Shown piece after piece: positions 43,806-54,728 of a stretch of 64,000 bases of DNA. The stretch covers positions 2,480,001-2,544,000 of the forward strand of contig NZ_CP034073.1 of assembly GCF_003855155.1 (NCBI RefSeq). The letters are read 5' to 3'. A program made the translations under genes and the position numbers. The notes beneath the pieces were generated by a model that did not search any database, had not been told where the DNA came from, and saw only the letters and a program-made list of their open reading frames with translations. How positions within the stretch are numbered: position 1 is the stretch's first letter; each line of letters begins with the position of its first letter. This DNA is from Shewanella psychromarinicola. Its GTDB lineage: Bacteria; Pseudomonadota; Gammaproteobacteria; Enterobacterales; Shewanellaceae.

Positions 43806-44025
43806 TTACGCTTTACCGATCTCAATCTCTGCCATGGGTAACAATGCTTGATATGCTGAGGCCAACGCTTGTTTAGCCTCATCATCGCCATGAACAATAC
43901 GAATATGTTTAGGTTTGTGGTGCATGCGTTTAACAAAATTGATGAGGTTGTGTTGGTCTGCGTGAGCGGAGTAACCACTGATGGTGTGAATAGTGGCGTT
44001 AATATCAATCTTTTGTTCGTTGATA
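43806..44025 (-). pseudogene. MBL-fold RNA-processing hydrolase, C-terminal remnant
   Basis: The minus strand reads ATIHTISGYSAHADQHNLIN then KHIRIVHGDDEAKQALASAY to a stop at 43806. SGYSAHAD and IVHGD are the C-terminal motifs of metallo-beta-lactamase RNases (RMMBL/beta-CASP type). The gene is cut at 44025 by IS630 copy 1. The MBL core with the HxHxDH site is not in this window, so this is a truncated gene. Confidence 0.85.
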
Positions 44026-45130
44026 TATACTCAAGTGAATTCAAACTGCAGGTTTTAATTTCTGAAAGTTATCATTAATTGTATCACCGAGTGTATCGGC
44101 AATATCGGGGAGGGTGATGCTAAAAAAGTCAGTGATTTTTCGTCGGAATTCTTTTGTCGTTGCGAAGTATTGCCCATTCCTCGCATGCTTATTCATTACC
44201 TTCCACAATCGTTCTATTGGGTTTAAATTTGGACTATAAGGTGGCAGGTAATGCAATGTTATATTCAGATTTTTAGCCTCTTTAACCACTAAGGCATTTC
44301 GATGGTATCCAGCGCCATCAAGCACCAAATGGATAACACCACTTGTTGAGTAACGCGCTCTAATTTGGTTTAAAAAATCGATGATGGATGCACCGTTAAC
44401 CGTTTTGCTATATTGCTCAATGACCGCTTCTGTTAAGTGACCAAGTCGGATTGCACCAACCACGTTAATACGGGTTCGGCTTCCCGTCGTTTCTATCGGT
44501 TTATCAACGCCTTTTTTTATCCAGCCAGCGGTGATTTTTGTGGCTTGGGTCGGATGAACCGCATCCATAAATAATAACGGTTCATCAGGGGTTAACGAGG
44601 ATTTTAGTTGCTCATAATATTCAATGAAAGCCGTTTGTTTGTCTTCATCAAATTTGTGAGGAACCCCTTTAGGGTTTTTATAGCTGAACTGATGTTTATG
44701 CAGCCATTTATTGAGGCCTGACACTGTGTACTTAATCTGAAATTGTTCTGAGATATAAGCGACTATTTGATGGCTATGCAAGTAGGTCACCTCACACAGG
44801 TGTGCAATCAAGAGTTCAGTTTGCTCTTGACTCAGATAACTTAAGGAGCCGCCACTATTACACGTGAGTTTTTGGTCGTGAGCATAGGCATCAATGTATC
44901 GAACTACGGTCGTTTCGTGAATACGTAACGCTTGGGCAATCATTGGCGTTGGCCAATTTTCATCGCGTAGTAAAATGGCTTTAATGCGATCACACTCACG
45001 CCTATCACTCGAGCTTTTATGTCGAGTTTCCAATGCTACTTTTTGTTCTGGCGAGAGTGTAATTTGTTTCATAGGGCTATGATGATCCCATTTGGGACAA
45101 AATCAAGCATTTTCAATGATCACGGGTATA
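44026..45130 (-). mobile_element. IS630-family insertion sequence, copy 1
   Basis: 1105 bp, flanked by TA dinucleotides (44024-44025, 45131-45132), the known IS630 target duplication. Ends are TATACTCAAGTGAATTC and, on the other strand, TATACCCGTGATCATTG. It is almost identical to copy 2 at 58882-59986; at least three base differences were seen. It lies between the MBL remnant and an IS4 remnant. Confidence 0.92.
44041..45072 (-). CDS. IS630-family DDE transposase (copy 1)
   Basis: 343 residues. An N-terminal HTH_Tnp part (MIAQALRIHETTVVRYIDAY) and second helix domain bind the ends. The catalytic DDE residues are visible in LFMDAVHPTQ, HLVLDGAGYHRNA and PPYSPNLNPIERLWKVMN. It is complete and probably active for TA-targeted cut-and-paste. 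Its C-terminus reads KLKPAV, against KLKTAV in copy 2. Confidence 0.95.
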   Translation of the reverse strand: MKQITLSPEQKVALETRHKSSSDRRECDRIKAILLRDENWPTPMIAQALRIHETTVVRYIDAYAHDQKLTCNSGGSLSYLSQEQTELLIAHLCEVTYLHSHQIVAYISEQFQIKYTVSGLNKWLHKHQFSYKNPKGVPHKFDEDKQTAFIEYYEQLKSSLTPDEPLLFMDAVHPTQATKITAGWIKKGVDKPIETTGSRTRINVVGAIRLGHLTEAVIEQYSKTVNGASIIDFLNQIRARYSTSGVIHLVLDGAGYHRNALVVKEAKNLNITLHYLPPYSPNLNPIERLWKVMNKHARNGQYFATTKEFRRKITDFFSITLPDIADTLGDTINDNFQKLKPAV

Positions 45131-45132
45131 TA

Positions 45133-45687
45133 TTACTTAGGTGAGCAAACTGCGTTTAAATCTCGCTTAGTGATTTTTAAACGCAACGCTAAAGGGCGAA
45201 AAGACAAAGTGGCTACAGGTGATAAAGCTAGACGGAGTAAACAGTCACGAACAAGTGCCGAGCGAGAAAAAGAGCCGTGGTTACTGGCAACATCGCTATG
45301 CAGTAGAAGAGATGCTGCTAAAAGAGTCGTTAAAATTTATTCGACGAGGATGCAGATAGAAGAGAGTTTTAGAGATGTTAAAACAGGGTTAAAACAGGGT
45401 TAAAAATGAATGATAGCGGAACAAGGATTCACCGTAAATTAGGCGTACTCCTGCTCATAGCTTGCTTATCACAATTTATACTTTACCTGCTTGGTTTGGC
45501 AGTAAAATCAGCTGATAAGCACAGGCAATATCAAGCTAACTCAATAAAGCATCGCAACGTGCTCTCAAACCAATTTATAGGATTAAGGGCCTACAAAGAT
45601 AAGTCTTTGAGGCTACTGAAGTCTCACGGACTAGCAGGAATTAAGACGCTACAATCGTTAATCAAGGATCCACAAGCATGCTATTAA
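45133..45687 (+). pseudogene. IS4-family transposase, C-terminal remnant with frameshift
   Basis: The frame continues from the IS630 end (GIYYLGEQTAFKSRLVIFKR) to YSTRMQIEESFRDVKTGLK, the YREK-like motif of IS4 transposases. A tandem TTAAAACAGGG duplication at 45378-45399 shifts the frame; the rest (HRKLGVLLLIACLSQFILYL) follows in another frame to 45687. The catalytic first half is missing. Confidence 0.8.
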
Positions 45688-45845
45688 ATTCGTGGGGATC
45701 CCTCAGGTTTTGAGTCAATTGATGTCGAGTAGTGGATAAGTTTTTCATTGAAGTTTCTCTTCATTTTAATTTCCTGTAACTAAAAAAGTAGAGGCGACAA
45801 CAATCCTGACACAAGGGGGAGTTGTCTAATAATGAGTACTGGACT

Positions 45846-48086
45846 CTATGTAACCTGTGTCTTTAGCCATTCGATTGCTGTAACTAAGGTCATCGGTTTT
45901 GCAAAAAGATATCCCTGACCAATGTGGCATCCATGATGTAATAAAGTTTCCATTTGACCTTTTGTTTCAATACCCTCGGCTATTACAGAAAAACCGAATC
46001 TATTGGCAAGGTTAATAATAATATCAACGACACGGTAACTAGATTCTTCAGTTTCAATATTGGTTATAAACGACCGATCAATTTTTATTGATGTAGCCGC
46101 CAAGCGAGTAATATGCGCCAGAGATGAGTAACCAGTTCCAAAATCATCTATGCTGATTTTAATTCCAATGTCTCTTAGCTGTAATAATATAGGATTTATT
46201 TCATCATAATCTAACATGGCTTGAGATTCTGTTATTTCAATTTCAAGTAATGATGGGTCTACTAGACCGTTTTCGACAGTAGAAATAATGTTGCCTATAT
46301 ATAGGGGGTCTTTAAGGTCGTCACAGGTTGTGTTGAACGAAATAGGAAGATCATAACCTAAATCACTGAATAAATTGGCTATTTCTACTGACTTTGTGAA
46401 AACAAAACTGTCTAATTGGGTAATTAAACCCGACTTTTCAGCGATAGGAATGAAAACAGATGGAGGGATATTAGTATTTTCTGATTCCCACCTCAATAAT
46501 GCTTCAAAACCTATAACCTTCATATTAGTCATATTAATTTTAGGTTGAATGACTACAAATAAGTCACCTTTCTTGATAGCATCTCGTAGATCAAACATCA
46601 TCATTGATTCAGATTTAATATCTTCAAGGTATTCAGGGGTATAATGTATTATTGATTTAGATTTTTCCCTTGCGATATGAAGCGAACTAAGCCCGAGGTA
46701 TAAAACTTTCTCTGGCGGAAAATCAATAAGGAAATTCATATTCATGCGGACTATTGTCAATTCTAAAATATGTGGTACACCATGAATAACTACAGGTTTA
46801 CTGACTAGTGATTTAAGTGCGCTTTCTGAGGGTGAATCCACTTTAGTACAAATGACTGCAAAAGTATCTATTTCAATTCTAGAGATTAAGTATTTATCTG
46901 AAAATATTTCTTTAATAGCATTATATAACCCCTTAATTAATTCATCTGCATGCTCTTCTCCAAAAGTAAGTACTCTCGACGTAAAGTGATTAACATCAAA
47001 TATTAGCAATTCACTTTTACCTTTATTTTTTTTACTCATAGATTTTATCTCCCTATGTAACCAATTTCGGTTATGGATTTTTAACATAGGATCTTGATAA
47101 GCCAGCTGACTTAAACGATTGATTAGCGATATATTAGTAAAACCACTACTTATATTTTCACCAAATACTTTGAGTAAATTAATATGATAACTTGATAATG
47201 GATTTTTACTTTGAACGAGGATAATAAAGTATTCAGCAAGATTATTATCACCTTCAAAATACAGTGCTGAATGATATTCATCAAACTGGTGAGTCTGCGT
47301 TTCTAGTGCTTTAGAACTGATTTTACCAAAGATTTCTTGGATTTCTTTGTCAAAAGGCAGACCTATAAAATTAGTAGAATCTTCAGTCGCTGCAGTCACA
47401 GTTGCCACGGCTAATGAAGCATCATCTGAACAGCTTTTCTTCAGCTTTGAAATACATACAATGCCTTGAGGTGTCGTATCAATAACTCGTCCAATTTCAG
47501 TTAACACAGTATGCGTGAATGATGATATATCATAAAGGCTGTTAAGGCCTCTTGCTGCATCTACAATCATCTGTAAGCCTAAACACGCTTGCTTAAGATC
47601 TCGAAGGGATTCCCAAGTTCTAATATGAGCGGTTAATACGGTAATTAAAAGTTCAAACTGAACTTCAGATTTATTCCAATATTCATCAATGTCGTATTGC
47701 TCCATAACGGATTTACGGGAAGTAGAATCTGGTTTTTCGGTTAATAAGATTATTCTAACGGATGCGTTCCCTTGCACGTTCCTAATTGTGTCAACTAGAC
47801 GTATTCCTGAATCATCGTTCTCCATAATAGCATCAAGTAAAATAACAGCTATATCTTCATGCTTTACTAACATTTCAGCAGCTTTTTCAGTAGAATTCAC
47901 AGTCAAAATTTGTACAGGTCTTGATTGTATAACTAGGCCTCTTAATCCATGCAAAAGCGCCTGTTGGTAACTAAGATCGCCTTCAACGCTCAATATCTTC
48001 CACGGTAAAAAGCCAACTTTATTTTCCTTACATTGTTTATCCGTTCCCGTTTCTGGTGCGAATAAAAATTCTTTTTTTGTTGTCAT
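45846..48086 (-). CDS. Response-regulator-type EAL phosphodiesterase
   Basis: 746 residues. About 30-150 is a receiver-like domain (VILLDAIMENDDSG). About 165-330 fits DUF3369. About 340-475 is a GGDEF fold in which the signature is lost (RIEIDTFAV), so no cyclase activity is expected. About 490-740 is an EAL domain with intact GFEALLRW, EITESQAML, IDDFGTGYSSLAH, KIDRSFI and EGIE motifs. It should break down cyclic di-GMP. It stands alone but next to the chemotaxis cluster, and may link c-di-GMP level to motility. Confidence 0.9.
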   Translation of the reverse strand: MTTKKEFLFAPETGTDKQCKENKVGFLPWKILSVEGDLSYQQALLHGLRGLVIQSRPVQILTVNSTEKAAEMLVKHEDIAVILLDAIMENDDSGIRLVDTIRNVQGNASVRIILLTEKPDSTSRKSVMEQYDIDEYWNKSEVQFELLITVLTAHIRTWESLRDLKQACLGLQMIVDAARGLNSLYDISSFTHTVLTEIGRVIDTTPQGIVCISKLKKSCSDDASLAVATVTAATEDSTNFIGLPFDKEIQEIFGKISSKALETQTHQFDEYHSALYFEGDNNLAEYFIILVQSKNPLSSYHINLLKVFGENISSGFTNISLINRLSQLAYQDPMLKIHNRNWLHREIKSMSKKNKGKSELLIFDVNHFTSRVLTFGEEHADELIKGLYNAIKEIFSDKYLISRIEIDTFAVICTKVDSPSESALKSLVSKPVVIHGVPHILELTIVRMNMNFLIDFPPEKVLYLGLSSLHIAREKSKSIIHYTPEYLEDIKSESMMMFDLRDAIKKGDLFVVIQPKINMTNMKVIGFEALLRWESENTNIPPSVFIPIAEKSGLITQLDSFVFTKSVEIANLFSDLGYDLPISFNTTCDDLKDPLYIGNIISTVENGLVDPSLLEIEITESQAMLDYDEINPILLQLRDIGIKISIDDFGTGYSSLAHITRLAATSIKIDRSFITNIETEESSYRVVDIIINLANRFGFSVIAEGIETKGQMETLLHHGCHIGQGYLFAKPMTLVTAIEWLKTQVT

Positions 48087-48820
48087 ATATGTAATCCATT
48101 AACTTATGATAAATTTAATATAGATTACTTTTTATTATTTTTCTAGCTAGCAGATTAATAGGTACTTGAAATACTCTTGTTTAGACTCTAGAACGCTACA
48201 GTGAACGAAAACATTTTATCCCCGAATACTCTAAATAAAATAACAACTAATGTATACAACAAACCACAAGAAACAAACCAAGATAACCAAAAAATCTAGT
48301 TAACCTATTCGTCATGTGAAAATCTAGTTATTAAACCTTATTTTAATTTACCGTTGTTATATATCCAGAATACAAACTGGTAATATTAACCTTTGACCTT
48401 ATACTCTCATACAACTCACCACGCCCTACAAAAGTAAAATATATTTAACTTAAACCTGTTGATCCTCTCTACGCATAATTTATCTGCGATAAATCTGAAG
48501 CCATAATTAGATCAAATGCCATAGATGCTATGTAGGCCATAAGTAATGATATGCTAAAAGAGCATTATCTACAGTTATTCAAGAAGCTGACATTACCTTA
48601 TCCCACAAAGAAAATTTCGTATAAACAAACACTATGATTCATTAGGAATATTTTAGTGGCTATTTGCAAATAAAAAAATCTCTGATATATTTAAGTGGTA
48701 ATGTTAACAATTTGATGCCAAGTTGTTAACAAAGCGTCATAAACAGTCTCGATGTAGTAATACTTTGGCAAACATACTATTTTTTACAAGAATATAACTG
48801 ATACCGGGTCAAGGAGCGTT
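48087..48820. other. Divergent control region before the chemotaxis cluster
   Basis: 730 bp AT-rich and without genes. A perfect inverted repeat, TGTTAACAA (48702-48710) and TTGTTAACA (48723-48731), lies 90 bp before the first chemotaxis gene. It is a candidate regulator site. Confidence 0.6.
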
Positions 48821-49993
48821 ATGCGTACAGGAGTTCATATTTACCCGCCAGTGCTGGGGATCCTTGGTAGTATTCTTTTATTATCACTTTCTCAAATTAC
48901 CTTGGGGATCGCTATCAGTGCACTACTCTTAGTTGGGTTAGGCCTGCTCTCTGGCCATTGGGTAGAACAATCATTCAGCTCAATTAATGCACAACTTATC
49001 GTGCAGCAATCTCACACTACAACTGAAATTAATTCTAAGAAAATCATGAGCAATATAGACAAGCTCTGTGTCGAAGTATTCCCTATTTGGAGCCGTCAGA
49101 TTGAAACAACCAGAGCGCACACAGAAATTGCAACAACAGATCTTGCCAATAATTTTAGCTGTTTAGTTGATCGTTTAAGTCACGTTTTTCCCATTCATGA
49201 CGATTTAAGCAACGATAAGCATGAAAAAAATTCTATTGAGAGTACTTTTACTGCCGCAGAACAATCTCTTCACAGCGTAATAGCCTCACTGCAAGCCACT
49301 CAACACGATAGAGCAGCCATTTTAAATGAAGTTCGTATGCTGACCACCTACACTGATCAATTAAAAAATATGGCATCTGAAGTCGATGCTATCGCAGGGC
49401 AAACTAACTTGCTAGCTCTCAATGCCGCCATCGAAGCGGCTAGAGCTGGTGAAACAGGGAGAGGCTTTGCCGTAGTAGCCGATGAAGTGCGAAAACTGTC
49501 ATCATTATCGAGCGAAACTGGTAAAAATATGACTAAAAAAGTCAATGTCATAAATGCTGCAGTCAATAGTGCATTTTCCTTGGCGGAAAAAGCCTCCGAA
49601 GATGATGATGGCATAATGGCGAGGGCCGAGCATACAATAAAAGAAGTCTTATCTAGCTTTTCAGCCACTGTCGATGATTTAGCTAAATCTAAACAAGCCA
49701 TGCAACAAGAAGGACAGCATATACAACAAGAAATAGCTGAAATGTTGGTCTCTTTGCAATTTCAAGATAGGACTAGCCAGATTTTAACTCAAGTTAATAA
49801 AAGTATTGAAGAGCTAAGCCTGACCATCAATCAAGCACATAATAACCTACAAATCGGACAAGAATTTACCGATAAAGATCTCAACCATTGGTTAACTAAA
49901 ATGGAAAAAGGCTACGCAATGCTCGAACAGCGAAAAAATCATGGCTCAGATAAAAAGCAACTTCATGTAACTGAAAATATTACTTTCTTTTAA
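48821..49993 (+). CDS. Methyl-accepting chemotaxis protein without sensor domain
   Basis: 390 residues with AAGGAGCG before the ATG. Two neighbouring hydrophobic stretches (about 8-45) make a short membrane hairpin; no periplasmic sensor domain is present. The cytoplasmic part contains [20 protein letters not shown] then [15 protein letters not shown]. It is first in the chemotaxis operon, so it may read a cytosolic signal or act as a scaffold for this CheA. Confidence 0.85.
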   Translation: MRTGVHIYPPVLGILGSILLLSLSQITLGIAISALLLVGLGLLSGHWVEQSFSSINAQLIVQQSHTTTEINSKKIMSNIDKLCVEVFPIWSRQIETTRAHTEIATTDLANNFSCLVDRLSHVFPIHDDLSNDKHEKNSIESTFTAAEQSLHSVIASLQATQHDRAAILNEVRMLTTYTDQLKNMASEVDAIAGQTNLLALNAAIEAARAGETGRGFAVVADEVRKLSSLSSETGKNMTKKVNVINAAVNSAFSLAEKASEDDDGIMARAEHTIKEVLSSFSATVDDLAKSKQAMQQEGQHIQQEIAEMLVSLQFQDRTSQILTQVNKSIEELSLTINQAHNNLQIGQEFTDKDLNHWLTKMEKGYAMLEQRKNHGSDKKQLHVTENITFF

Positions 49994-50050
49994 TGCTGAA
50001 AGCACTGAGAACATTAGTATCAAAATAATAATAAGGATGTGGGAGATACA

Positions 50051-50413
50051 ATGGCTAAAACAATATTGATAGTGGATGATTCAGCAAGTTTAAGGCTAGT
50101 AGTGAGTATTGCGCTTAAAGGAGCTGGTTATAAAACAGTGGAAGCCTGTGATGGCGTCGATGCCCTCAAAAAGCTAGCCAGCAACCAAATTAACTTAATT
50201 ATTAGCGACGTTAACATGCCAAACATGGATGGCATTAGCATGATAAAAGAAGTTAAAAAACTTTCAGCTCATAAGTTTACTCCTATCATAATGTTAACAA
50301 CTGAATCTCAGACCGGAAAAAAATCTGAAGGGCAAGCTGCTGGCGCCAGAGCTTGGGTAGTTAAACCTTTTCAACCTCAACAAATGATTGTGGCTGTAGC
50401 CAAGTTAATTTAA
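50051..50413 (+). CDS. cheY: CheY-type response regulator
   Basis: 120 residues from ATG 50051 (GGGAG upstream; an ATG 12 bases earlier is less likely). MAKTILIVDDSASLRLVVSI carries the acidic pair, LIISDVNMPNMDG the phosphorylated Asp, and KPFQPQQ the conserved Lys. A single receiver domain with no output domain. It should be phosphorylated by the CheA of this cluster. Confidence 0.92.
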   Translation: MAKTILIVDDSASLRLVVSIALKGAGYKTVEACDGVDALKKLASNQINLIISDVNMPNMDGISMIKEVKKLSAHKFTPIIMLTTESQTGKKSEGQAAGARAWVVKPFQPQQMIVAVAKLI

Positions 50414-50492
50414 TTCTTATAATTTAATAACCCAAGGTTTCATTACATAAATACTTTACGACCCCAGTGTTAATTAAAAGGACTTAACCACC

Positions 50493-50807
50493 ATGCTAAC
50501 ATTTGCACAAACAGAAAAAGGATGCATTGCTCGTATTGAAGGGCCAATGACGATAAACAATGCAATGGAATTAAAAAACCAATTTATTAGCGCCTTAAGA
50601 GCTAGTCAGGACCTAGAGTTAGATTTAGCTGCCGTCACGGATATTGATACTGCAGGATTACAACTCCTGATAATGGCAAAGCAACAACAAATTTTCGTCC
50701 AGCATAATCTTACCTTAATACATCACAGTAAAACTGTATTTGAAGCCTTTGAAATACTGGGTTTAGTCAGTTGGTTTAATGATCCTATCGTCATAACTCG
50801 ACAGTAG
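50493..50807 (+). CDS. STAS-domain protein in the chemotaxis cluster
   Basis: 104 residues with AAAAGGAC before the ATG. ELDLAAVTDIDTAGLQLLIM is the STAS core; the residue usually phosphorylated (Ser in DSSG) is Thr here. STAS proteins are common between cheY and cheA in clusters of this type and are thought to modulate the signalling complex. No kinase partner of anti-sigma type is near. Confidence 0.85.
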   Translation: MLTFAQTEKGCIARIEGPMTINNAMELKNQFISALRASQDLELDLAAVTDIDTAGLQLLIMAKQQQIFVQHNLTLIHHSKTVFEAFEILGLVSWFNDPIVITRQ

Positions 50808-50856
50808 AACGACAACAAGAGACTAAGCACTGTAATTAAGGAATAGGGATATTGCG

Positions 50857-53058
50857 ATGGATGAGCTCGAACAAGTATTAGGTCTGTATATTTCAGAAAG
50901 TAGAGAACTGCTAGACGAAATGGAATCCCTGTTACTTAATCTAGAACAAGAAGAAGATAAGAATGAAAGCCTCAGTGGTATTTTTCGTGCAGCCCATACA
51001 ATTAAAGGATCGGCAGGTATTTTTTCGCTTGATGACGTTGTCAACTTCACTCACGGAGTCGAAAGTTTACTCGATAAAATGCGTGACGGTAAAATCAAAC
51101 CTAATACGGAGCTCACATCTTTACTTTTAAATTGTAAAGACCATATTAGTTTACTCATAGATAACGTCGAGCATAAAACTAGTCAGACCAAATATGATGA
51201 GCTTAATGGTAAAGCTCTACTACAAACCTTAACTACCATGGGTGAACTAGGTAGCACCGACACTACACAGGAACAGCCTATTGTCAGTACCCAAATAACG
51301 GCTACAGCTGCAGTCGAAAGAGTCAATAGTCCAGAAGTTACAAGTGATAATTGGCATATTTCAGTTCGTTACCATCCAGACTCTTTCCGTTTTGGTATGG
51401 ATCCGTTAGCCATTTTACGTTATCTAGCTACGCTAGGTAAGATAGAGTCTATTACCACTTTATTTCCAAATTTCCCCAGTGCCTTTGAGATGGATCCAGA
51501 AACCTGCTATCTAGGTTATGAGATCAACTTCAATAGTCAAGCTGACAAACTAGAGATTGAAGGGGCATTTGAGTTTATTCGCGACGATAGCCAAGTCCAT
51601 ATCCTGCCCCCTAGCAGTTGTATCAGTGACTATATTGCACTTATTAAAGCGTTACCTGAGCAAGATTTTCAATTAGGTGAAATTTTAGTGCAATCAGGTT
51701 CATTAACCCCTAATGAACTTGAATACGCTTTGGGACTTCAAAGAGATCTGAAGAGTCAGTCAATTAATATGCCTCTCGGGTCTATCGTCGTCAATAATGG
51801 CTTAACACCTCAACCCGTATTGGAATCGGCCATCGTCAAGCAAAATCAAATCAGAGAAGTCAAAACGATAGAAATTCAGTCTATTAGGGTAGATGCCGAA
51901 AAATTGGATCAGCTAATTAACCTGGTCGGTGAGCTAGTTATTGCCGGAGCAAGTTCTAGCCTTCATTCCCAGCATTCTGGAGATCGCATCTTGATTGAGT
52001 CTTTCTCAATACTAACTCGCCTAGTAGAAGAAGTACGAGACGCTGCATTGCAGCTACGTATGGTGCAAATCGGCGTCACCTTTAACCGTTTTCAGCGGGT
52101 GGTTCGTGATGTTGCTAAAGAGTTAGGTAAGGATATTGAGCTCGTGATCACTGGGGCCGAAACAGAATTAGATAAAACCGTTGTTGAAAAGATTAGCGAC
52201 CCATTAATGCACTTGGTCCGGAACTCTATGGATCATGGAATTGAAGCGCCTGATGTTCGCATGGAAAAACAAAAGCCTCCTAAAGGTCGACTTTGCCTTA
52301 ATGCTTATCACGATTCGGGCATGATAGTGATTGAAGTATCAGATGATGGTGCTGGTCTGAATCATGAAAAAATCCTCAAAAAAGCTCAAGATAGAGGCCT
52401 AATTAAGGATGGTGAAGCTATTGATATTAAAGAAATTAATAACCTTATTTTCGAACCAGGTTTCTCGACTGCTGATGCCGTGACTAACTTATCAGGCCGC
52501 GGTGTGGGTATGGATGTCGTCAAACGTAATATAACCGCCCTTCGCGGCACCGTTGAGGTGCAAAGTGCCTTTGGAAAGGGGGCGATTTTTAGCATCCGCC
52601 TGCCTTTAACCTTAGCTACTATTGAAGGCTTTCTCGTCGAGATTGAAAATTCGTCCTTTGTTATACCGTTAAATATGGTGCTTGAGTGTGTTGAATTAAA
52701 CGAAACAAACTCAGATATTAACGCTAACTGCCAGCAAAGTTACATTAACCTCAGAGGAGAAGTCCTGCCTTTTATCCGCCTAAGGCGGATGTTTAACTTA
52801 GGGGGGAATACCCCAAATCGTGAAAATGTCATCGTTGTCTCTTACCTTGGCAGTAAGGTCGGTTTAGCTGTCGATAAACTTGTGGGTGAATTTCAAACGG
52901 TGATTAAACCTCTAGGTAATATATTTAGCCATATACAAGGCATAAGCGGTTCAACTGTCTTAGGTAGCGGTGAAGTCGCCCTTATCCTTGACGTCCCAAG
53001 TTTAGTACAAAAAATACTCACAATAGAATCAGCCAAAGCCGTTTACAGCCAAGTTTGA
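50857..53058 (+). CDS. cheA: CheA histidine kinase
   Basis: 733 residues. Hpt domain with phospho-His in RAAHTIKGSAGIF (about residue 48). A middle part (about 165-250) has RYHPDSFRFGMDPLAIL, a P2-like CheY/CheB docking segment. Dimerisation and HATPase follow, with N-box LMHLVRNSMDHGIE, G-boxes SDDGAGLN and GRGVGMDVVKRN. The CheW-like regulatory domain closes the chain. All kinase motifs are intact. It should phosphorylate CheY and CheB of this cluster. Confidence 0.95.
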   Translation: MDELEQVLGLYISESRELLDEMESLLLNLEQEEDKNESLSGIFRAAHTIKGSAGIFSLDDVVNFTHGVESLLDKMRDGKIKPNTELTSLLLNCKDHISLLIDNVEHKTSQTKYDELNGKALLQTLTTMGELGSTDTTQEQPIVSTQITATAAVERVNSPEVTSDNWHISVRYHPDSFRFGMDPLAILRYLATLGKIESITTLFPNFPSAFEMDPETCYLGYEINFNSQADKLEIEGAFEFIRDDSQVHILPPSSCISDYIALIKALPEQDFQLGEILVQSGSLTPNELEYALGLQRDLKSQSINMPLGSIVVNNGLTPQPVLESAIVKQNQIREVKTIEIQSIRVDAEKLDQLINLVGELVIAGASSSLHSQHSGDRILIESFSILTRLVEEVRDAALQLRMVQIGVTFNRFQRVVRDVAKELGKDIELVITGAETELDKTVVEKISDPLMHLVRNSMDHGIEAPDVRMEKQKPPKGRLCLNAYHDSGMIVIEVSDDGAGLNHEKILKKAQDRGLIKDGEAIDIKEINNLIFEPGFSTADAVTNLSGRGVGMDVVKRNITALRGTVEVQSAFGKGAIFSIRLPLTLATIEGFLVEIENSSFVIPLNMVLECVELNETNSDINANCQQSYINLRGEVLPFIRLRRMFNLGGNTPNRENVIVVSYLGSKVGLAVDKLVGEFQTVIKPLGNIFSHIQGISGSTVLGSGEVALILDVPSLVQKILTIESAKAVYSQV

Positions 53059-53090
53059 TTTAGGATTTCTTCACTTTAAGGAATATATGG

Positions 53091-54719
53091 ATGTTTAATA
53101 ACATGAAACTAAGCATGCGCCTCGGTGTCACCTTTGCGCTTTTAATTGTCCTTATGCTAATCATCATAGGAATAAGCCTGAAAGAGTTATCGATGGTTAA
53201 TGGCATTACCTATCGTATAGTTACTGACGACTGGCGAAAGACAGTACTAGCTAATGAAATCATAGGCTTAGCCAATGGAAATGTTAAAAACCGCTTAGAA
53301 TTGCTCATTAATGACAGTCCAGAAGAACAAAAGCGCCTTCACGATGTACTAGCCAGCAATAAAATAAGTATAGATCAAAAAACCGCAGAACTTGATTTAA
53401 TGATTAAGCTACCTGAAGGCAAGGCCAAAATGGCTGCACTCAAAGAGATGCGAGTTAATTTTCAGAACGAATTTAACACAGTGAATGGTCTCATTGAGAA
53501 AGGACTAAAGCTAGAAGCTATTGCTGTGATGCTCGATAAAGCAATGCCTATCCTTAATGCGTACTTAGCAGCAGCAGGTGAACTGGTCAATTTTCAAGGC
53601 TCTGTTTTAGAAGCGTCAAGTGACGTATCTCAGCAAAGCTATGAAGACGCTGTTTTAGCAATGGGAATTTCTGGAATATTTGTCTTCATTGTCGCTATCG
53701 GTGGCGCTGTTTTAGTTACTAAGTCTATTATAGGTCAACTCGGTGGCGAACCCAGCTACGTTACAGATGTAGTTAGCCGAATTGCCAAAGGCGACTTGCA
53801 AACTAAAGTCAATGTAGAACTTAACGACACGAGCAGCATGCTCTTTGCTGTCAATGTTATGGTGACTAAATTGTCTGACATCATCGCCAGTATACGCACC
53901 TCAGCGGATAACCTTTCAAGTGCTTCAGAGGAAGTATCGTCCACTGCACAGAGTATGAGTCAAGGAGCAAGTGAGCAGGCAGCAAGTGTAGAAGAAACAT
54001 CTGCATCGATAGAGCAGATGTCAGCCTCAATTAGCCAGAATACCGAGAATGCCAAGGTGACTGATAGTATGTCATCAAAAGCTGCAAAGGAGGCTGATGA
54101 AGGCGGAATTGCAGTACAGAAAACTGTGAGCGCAATGAAATCAATTGCTGATAAAATAAGCATTATCGATGATATAGCCTACCAGACTAACCTATTAGCA
54201 CTAAATGCTGCCATCGAGGCCGCTCGGGCTGGCGAGCATGGTAAAGGCTTTGCTGTCGTAGCAGCAGAAGTCAGGAAACTGGCAGAACGTAGCCAAGTTG
54301 CCGCACAGGAAATCGGAGGTGTTGCCACTAATAGTGTAGGCCTAGCAGAAAAGGCAGGTAAGTTACTGGATGAAATCGTTCCGTCTATCAAGAAAACTGC
54401 TGAGCTCGTCCAAGAGATTAGTGCTGCCTCGGAAGAACAATCCTCTGGAGCGGATCAAATTAACATAGCAATGGAGCAGCTTAGCCAAATTACTCAGCAA
54501 AGCGCTTCTGCATCTGAAGAGCTGGCTGCCACTGCTGAAGAGATGAGTAGCCAAGCAGAATTACTACAAGAGGTAATCAGCTTCTTTAAAGTCGATGTAG
54601 CCAATACGCCGAATACAATAAATAAAAGAATCCCCCCACAAAATCAAACTGAAACAGCTAAACCCCAGACCAAAACAAGAACGATAGCTAATAGTGAACT
54701 AAACTTTGTTCGTTTTTAG
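53091..54719 (+). CDS. Methyl-accepting chemotaxis protein with four-helix sensor
   Basis: 542 residues, with AAGGAA before the ATG. Membrane segment about 12-32, periplasmic four-helix-bundle sensor about 35-190, second membrane segment about 192-212, a HAMP-like linker ([17 protein letters not shown]) and a long MCP signalling domain with tip [20 protein letters not shown]. It is encoded between cheA and cheW, so it is the dedicated receptor of the cluster. The ligand is unknown. Confidence 0.92.
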   Translation: MFNNMKLSMRLGVTFALLIVLMLIIIGISLKELSMVNGITYRIVTDDWRKTVLANEIIGLANGNVKNRLELLINDSPEEQKRLHDVLASNKISIDQKTAELDLMIKLPEGKAKMAALKEMRVNFQNEFNTVNGLIEKGLKLEAIAVMLDKAMPILNAYLAAAGELVNFQGSVLEASSDVSQQSYEDAVLAMGISGIFVFIVAIGGAVLVTKSIIGQLGGEPSYVTDVVSRIAKGDLQTKVNVELNDTSSMLFAVNVMVTKLSDIIASIRTSADNLSSASEEVSSTAQSMSQGASEQAASVEETSASIEQMSASISQNTENAKVTDSMSSKAAKEADEGGIAVQKTVSAMKSIADKISIIDDIAYQTNLLALNAAIEAARAGEHGKGFAVVAAEVRKLAERSQVAAQEIGGVATNSVGLAEKAGKLLDEIVPSIKKTAELVQEISAASEEQSSGADQINIAMEQLSQITQQSASASEELAATAEEMSSQAELLQEVISFFKVDVANTPNTINKRIPPQNQTETAKPQTKTRTIANSELNFVRF

Positions 54720-54728
54720 GAGGACATT

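Noticed and set aside
45846..48086. Diguanylate cyclase activity
   Set aside because: The GGDEF signature is replaced by RIEIDTF, so only the EAL activity is supported.
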